From Staphylococcus argenteus (GTDB lineage Bacteria > Bacillota > Bacilli > Staphylococcales > Staphylococcaceae), in assembly GCF_000236925.1 (NCBI RefSeq), contig NC_016941.1, positions 2,492,566-2,556,565 on the forward strand: DNA of 64,000 bases, written 5' to 3'. The notes below the pieces were generated by a model, which saw only the letters and a list, made by a program, of their open reading frames with translations, searched no databases and was not told the origin of the DNA. This document shows positions 61,108 to 64,000 of the stretch, in pieces (within the stretch, counting starts at the first letter, position 1; every line of letters begins with the position of its first letter). The position numbers and the translations under genes are program-made.

Positions 61108-62075
61108 TAGTCGATAATATTTTTAATTTGATATAAGAAACGTCGACGTTCAGGAATTGGAAATACTGGATAAATATGGAATTGGTAATACCCAGGTATA
61201 AAGTCATGTTCAATACCTTTCGCACTCAACAATTGCGATAAGTTCAAAGCATCTGGATACAGTACTTCTTTTGTGCCAACAGTTAATGTAATACGACCTA
61301 GACCATCTAAGTCACCATTAATTGGTGATACCTTGTAGTCGTCTAAAGGTGTGTCCCCTGCCCATTGTTCAGCTAAGAACACACTACCTTCCACACCTAC
61401 CATTGGGTCTTTCTTTAAGTAGTCAGGAATTTCAGGATGCTGCATCGTTGCATCTAAAACTGGTGAAATTAATACAATATGTCCTGGTTGCACAATATGT
61501 TTTTCTTTTAATAATTGAGCAAATGATAAAGCAATTTGACCGCCCGCAGAGTCACCCATTACAACGATCTGTTTAGAATCTGCTACTTGATTCAATAAAT
61601 CATGATATAGCTTTTCAAAAAGTACATACGTCGCTTGATAATCTTGATGCGGAATTTTCGGATACACTGGCATAATCACTTTAGCATCAAGTATTTCTGC
61701 AAGTTCATCAATAAATTCGAAATGAATTTTGAGTGGGTCTTGGAACCATGCGCCTCCATGTGCATATAATACCACTCGTTGATGCTTGTCTTCTTTATCA
61801 TTAATGGTATAAACGGTTGAACCGTATTGCTTATCTACTGTTACTGGCATCTTAAATTGATAATTGGTGCCCTCATATTCACCTGCTGTCTCTGGCGCCA
61901 TCTTTTCTAGTGCTTTCATTGCTTCTTCTTTATACATAAAACGACGCTTTGCTCTTGATAAACGTATACCTACCTCTAACATATAACTTTTCACACTGCG
62001 TTTTTCTTTAATTCTAATATGTGCGTATGCCGCTACTAAAAATGCAAACGCTAGTGTAGACCATTTTTTACGCAT
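61107..62075 (-). CDS. Alpha/beta-hydrolase esterase of the HSL type
   Basis: A 322-aa protein with an N-terminal hydrophobic stretch (STLAFAFLVAAYAHI) that could be a membrane anchor. Oxyanion motif HGGAWF (about 131-136) and nucleophile GDSAGGQIA (about 194) are typical of the hormone-sensitive lipase family. The Asp probably lies in TKEVLYPDAL and the His in YQFHIYPVF. Substrates are short acyl esters. AGAGGAGTGACGAC lies before the ATG. No neighbour shows its role. Confidence 0.8.
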   Translation of the reverse strand: MRKKWSTLAFAFLVAAYAHIRIKEKRSVKSYMLEVGIRLSRAKRRFMYKEEAMKALEKMAPETAGEYEGTNYQFKMPVTVDKQYGSTVYTINDKEDKHQRVVLYAHGGAWFQDPLKIHFEFIDELAEILDAKVIMPVYPKIPHQDYQATYVLFEKLYHDLLNQVADSKQIVVMGDSAGGQIALSFAQLLKEKHIVQPGHIVLISPVLDATMQHPEIPDYLKKDPMVGVEGSVFLAEQWAGDTPLDDYKVSPINGDLDGLGRITLTVGTKEVLYPDALNLSQLLSAKGIEHDFIPGYYQFHIYPVFPIPERRRFLYQIKNIID

Positions 62076-62221
62076 TTGTCGTCACTCCTCTTTGATGATT
62101 TCTACTATAGTATTAATGTACCATGCTGATTCTATTTACTACCAATATTTACTGGGAAATAAACGATGCTGTCCACACCACATTGAAAATAAAAGTTATT
62201 GGCGAATCACAAGTTACGATG

Positions 62222-62566
62222 TTACGTTTCACCTTTCTCGTGATTCAAACTATCATTCATTTGTTTAAGTTGGTGTTCAAAACGTTGCATATCGATAAAA
62301 CGACCTTGTCGATGCATTTCTTTTCCATTCATAAAAATCAAATCAACAGGTACTGTAAATATATTCAATTCACCAGCAATGGCTCCCACATGACTTTGAT
62401 TTATAACTGCTAACGGCACATTGGGATATGATTTCATCAAGTCTTCAATTTGTGGTAAGACCGCATGACAAACACTACATTGATCGCGCATGACATGTAC
62501 GACTGCTAACGGATGCTGATTTATAAATGCTTGGAATGCTTCGACACTATTTAATTGCTTAACCAT
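62222..62566 (-). CDS. Thioredoxin-like protein with CSVC motif
   Basis: A 114-aa thioredoxin-fold protein. The active-site position reads MRDQCSVCHAVLPQIEDL, a C-x-x-C with SV between, unlike the usual GP. The cis-Pro loop (FTVPVDLIFMNGKEMHRQGRFI) is typical. The ATG at 62566 follows AAGG by 8 nt; GTG at 62575 overlaps that site. It may serve as disulfide reductase or as a co-chaperone (YbbN-type). It lies 40 nt downstream of a thioesterase gene on the same strand, so it may be co-transcribed. Confidence 0.8.
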   Translation of the reverse strand: MVKQLNSVEAFQAFINQHPLAVVHVMRDQCSVCHAVLPQIEDLMKSYPNVPLAVINQSHVGAIAGELNIFTVPVDLIFMNGKEMHRQGRFIDMQRFEHQLKQMNDSLNHEKGET

Positions 62567-62605
62567 TTCGAACACCTTCTTACGTTTTTTATTTTAATAC
62601 GGTAA

Positions 62606-63016
62606 TTACTTTGAAGTTAAAATATCTTGAAATACTTGTGGAACACGTGTAATTTTCTTATCGCTCAATCGGTAAAAACCACCTGTCTGTGTACCAATGC
62701 AATGCACTCCACTTGGAGATACGATTTCAAACTTAAATACCCATTTCATTTTACTAGCTTTAACTAAATAAATGCGACCTACTGGTTTATCATGTATCGT
62801 TACTGGTACTTTGTATTCTGCTTCAGTTTTCATAAGTATAGGTGAAATGCCTTGGTTGATCATAGTTGAGTAATTCATATGCTGATTTATAAAAACTGTT
62901 CTCAAATCTTCGAACCATCTAATATAAACGATATTACTAACGACACCCATTGCATCAATGTCGTAACCATTCACTTCAATTTCTTTTTCTGCAACTAATA
63001 GACCTTCTGTTGTCAT
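62606..63016 (-). CDS. Hot-dog fold acyl-CoA thioesterase
   Basis: A 136-aa 4HBT-type thioesterase. The segment EVNGYDIDAMGVVSNIVYIRWFEDLR carries the catalytic Asp (YDIDAMG) typical of YbgC/4-hydroxybenzoyl-CoA thioesterases, and the N-terminus and central helix (RWFEDLRTVFINQH) match. AAGGAG lies 9 nt before the ATG. It hydrolyses an acyl-CoA or acyl-ACP of unknown chain length in the cytoplasm. It heads the two-gene unit with the thioredoxin-like protein. Confidence 0.8.
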   Translation of the reverse strand: MTTEGLLVAEKEIEVNGYDIDAMGVVSNIVYIRWFEDLRTVFINQHMNYSTMINQGISPILMKTEAEYKVPVTIHDKPVGRIYLVKASKMKWVFKFEIVSPSGVHCIGTQTGGFYRLSDKKITRVPQVFQDILTSK

Positions 63017-63275
63017 AATGACAAATCTCCTTATCTTACAAATAGATTTAAAATCATGTTAATTTATTTTTATTACTTTCATGATAAAAATACAAGCAAT
63101 TGAACTTTATTACGGAAAATCAAACTTTTCAATGACGCTATTAATTTGGCAAGTCGCGAAGATGCATTTTTTTAAAAATCCGTCGAAAGTCCATTCACTT
63201 TTCACAAAAAACACCTACTCTATTTCATTGATATTTCGGTTATCCGTCGCTGTATATATATATAAATCTGTATAT
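63017..63275. other. Intergenic region
   Basis: AT-rich, about 260 bp up to the terminator of the PTS gene. The promoter of the thioesterase unit must lie here; I see no recognisable operator. Confidence 0.5.
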
Positions 63276-63311
63276 AAAAAGACAGTAGCCTATTTTAAAC
63301 TACTGCCTTTT
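63276..63311 (-). terminator. Glucose PTS gene terminator
   Basis: GaCAGTAG and CTACTGcC pair around a 12-nt AT loop; TTTTT follows on the minus strand. Confidence 0.7.
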
Positions 63312-63400
63312 ATGTGATATACATTTCAAAATCTACTTCGAGTACGAACTACGAATGATTAGAAGTTCATGCAATTGAAATACTTTTTCATATTTAATGA

Positions 63401-64000
63401 TTATTTTACTATCATGATTAACTTACCTGGATCAACATCTTTTACGTCTTCAATCTCAAGTTTTTTGTCCTCGAGATTAGTAATAATAATAGGTGTTACA
63501 ATACTTGGCGCATGCGCTTTTAAGTATGCTAAATTCACTTTCATTAACGGTTGACCTTGTGTCACTTTTTCATCCACATTAATTAGACTTTCGAATCCTT
63601 CACCATTCAGTTTCACTGTATCGATACCAATATGAATAAGTACTTCGACACCACTTTCAGATTCTAAACCTATCGCATGTTTTGTAGGGAAGATTGTTTT
63701 CACTGTACCGTCAAACGGTGCGACAATTTCACCTTTTTCAGGGATAAAGCCAACACCATCACCCATCATTTTACCTGCAAACACTTGATCAGGTACTTCT
63801 GATAATGGAATAATTTGGCCGACACCTGGTGCATAGATTTCTGTTGAACCAAGTGCTTCCACGTGAACTGGTTCATCTGACATTTCTTCTGTTACTGTCG
63901 TTTCACTTGGTTTCGTAATTTCACCGCTCATAATCTTCGCCATATCATGTTTAATTTGATCTGATTTTGGACCAAAGATAGCTTGCATATTATTTCCAAC
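63401..64000 (-). CDS. ptsG: Glucose-specific PTS EIICBA, C-terminal part
   Basis: The reading frame is open to the window edge (residues VGNN before the first visible Met), so this is the 3' end, about 199 aa, of a longer gene. The stretch [18 protein letters not shown] is the end of the EIIB domain, followed by a linker ([21 protein letters not shown]) and a complete EIIA(Glc) domain: [33 protein letters not shown] and the phosphorylated His in [12 protein letters not shown]. The enzyme imports and phosphorylates glucose; known S. aureus names are ptsG or glcB. Regulatory elements lie outside the window. Confidence 0.9.
   Translation of the reverse strand, partial: VGNNMQAIFGPKSDQIKHDMAKIMSGEITKPSETTVTEEMSDEPVHVEALGSTEIYAPGVGQIIPLSEVPDQVFAGKMMGDGVGFIPEKGEIVAPFDGTVKTIFPTKHAIGLESESGVEVLIHIGIDTVKLNGEGFESLINVDEKVTQGQPLMKVNLAYLKAHAPSIVTPIIITNLEDKKLEIEDVKDVDPGKLIMIVK

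Overview
The window is low-GC Firmicute chromosome and almost certainly comes from Staphylococcus aureus or a very close member of the S. aureus complex. It carries in one stretch sasG, sarT, sarU, gtaB, fnbB, fnbA, gntRKP, relP, fbp, mhqRED, ldhD (ddh), srtA, sdaAA/sdaAB and the glucose PTS gene. From memory, SrtA and D-lactate dehydrogenase look nearly identical to S. aureus proteins, while SarT and SarU look more diverged. I therefore cannot separate S. aureus from S. argenteus or S. schweitzeri. I see no rRNA, tRNA, insertion sequence, prophage or CRISPR array.

Region 1 (1-9.0 kb) is accessory. A small Rex-box-preceded ORF is followed by a minus-strand type VII secretion module. It has three tandem DUF576/Csa1-type lipoprotein genes (TilA-like immunity family), a lipase toxin with its secretion domain at the C-terminus (TslA-like), and two small helical partner proteins. 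Upstream lies a two-gene unit: a PLD-nuclease/DEAH-helicase/DUF3427 protein and a Nudix hydrolase whose stop codon almost touches the helicase start. That pair is the best candidate here for an uncharacterised nucleic-acid-directed system.

Region 2 (9.2-28.4 kb) is surface and virulence. pgcA and gtaB supply UDP-glucose for wall teichoic acid and glycolipid anchors. Three giant LPXTG proteins (SasG, FnBPB, FnBPA) and the regulators SarT and SarU lie between them. SasG has nine near-identical G5 units in a 384-bp register. fnbA and fnbB are a tandem duplication that shares promoter, fibronectin-binding repeats and terminator.

Region 3 (28.8-47.6 kb) is metabolism and stress. It holds gntRKP with a GntR palindrome and a cre site, a MerR regulator, the small alarmone synthetase RelP, a YdaT-like gene with a SigB-type promoter, a FUSC membrane protein and an ACS-family MFS transporter. 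These are followed by DedA, a MarR/MFS pair with a perfect operator palindrome, an ABC pair, gluconeogenic fbp, the sRNA RsaI and a YkvI-like membrane protein.

Region 4 (47.6-64 kb) holds the quinone-responsive mhqRED operon with two MhqR palindromes, VOC and nitroreductase enzymes, ldhD under a Rex box, a HAD phosphatase and sortase A, which anchors the LPXTG proteins of region 2. It continues with acetyltransferases, a dispersed intergenic repeat, a previously unlisted 56-aa membrane ORF, the serine deaminase operon with an orphan EIIC-like permease, an EamA transporter, an esterase, a thioredoxin-like protein, a thioesterase and the 3' end of the glucose PTS gene.

Catabolite control recurs (cre sites at gnt, fbp, the MFS gene and sda; RsaI between fbp and ykvI), as does redox control (two Rex boxes).
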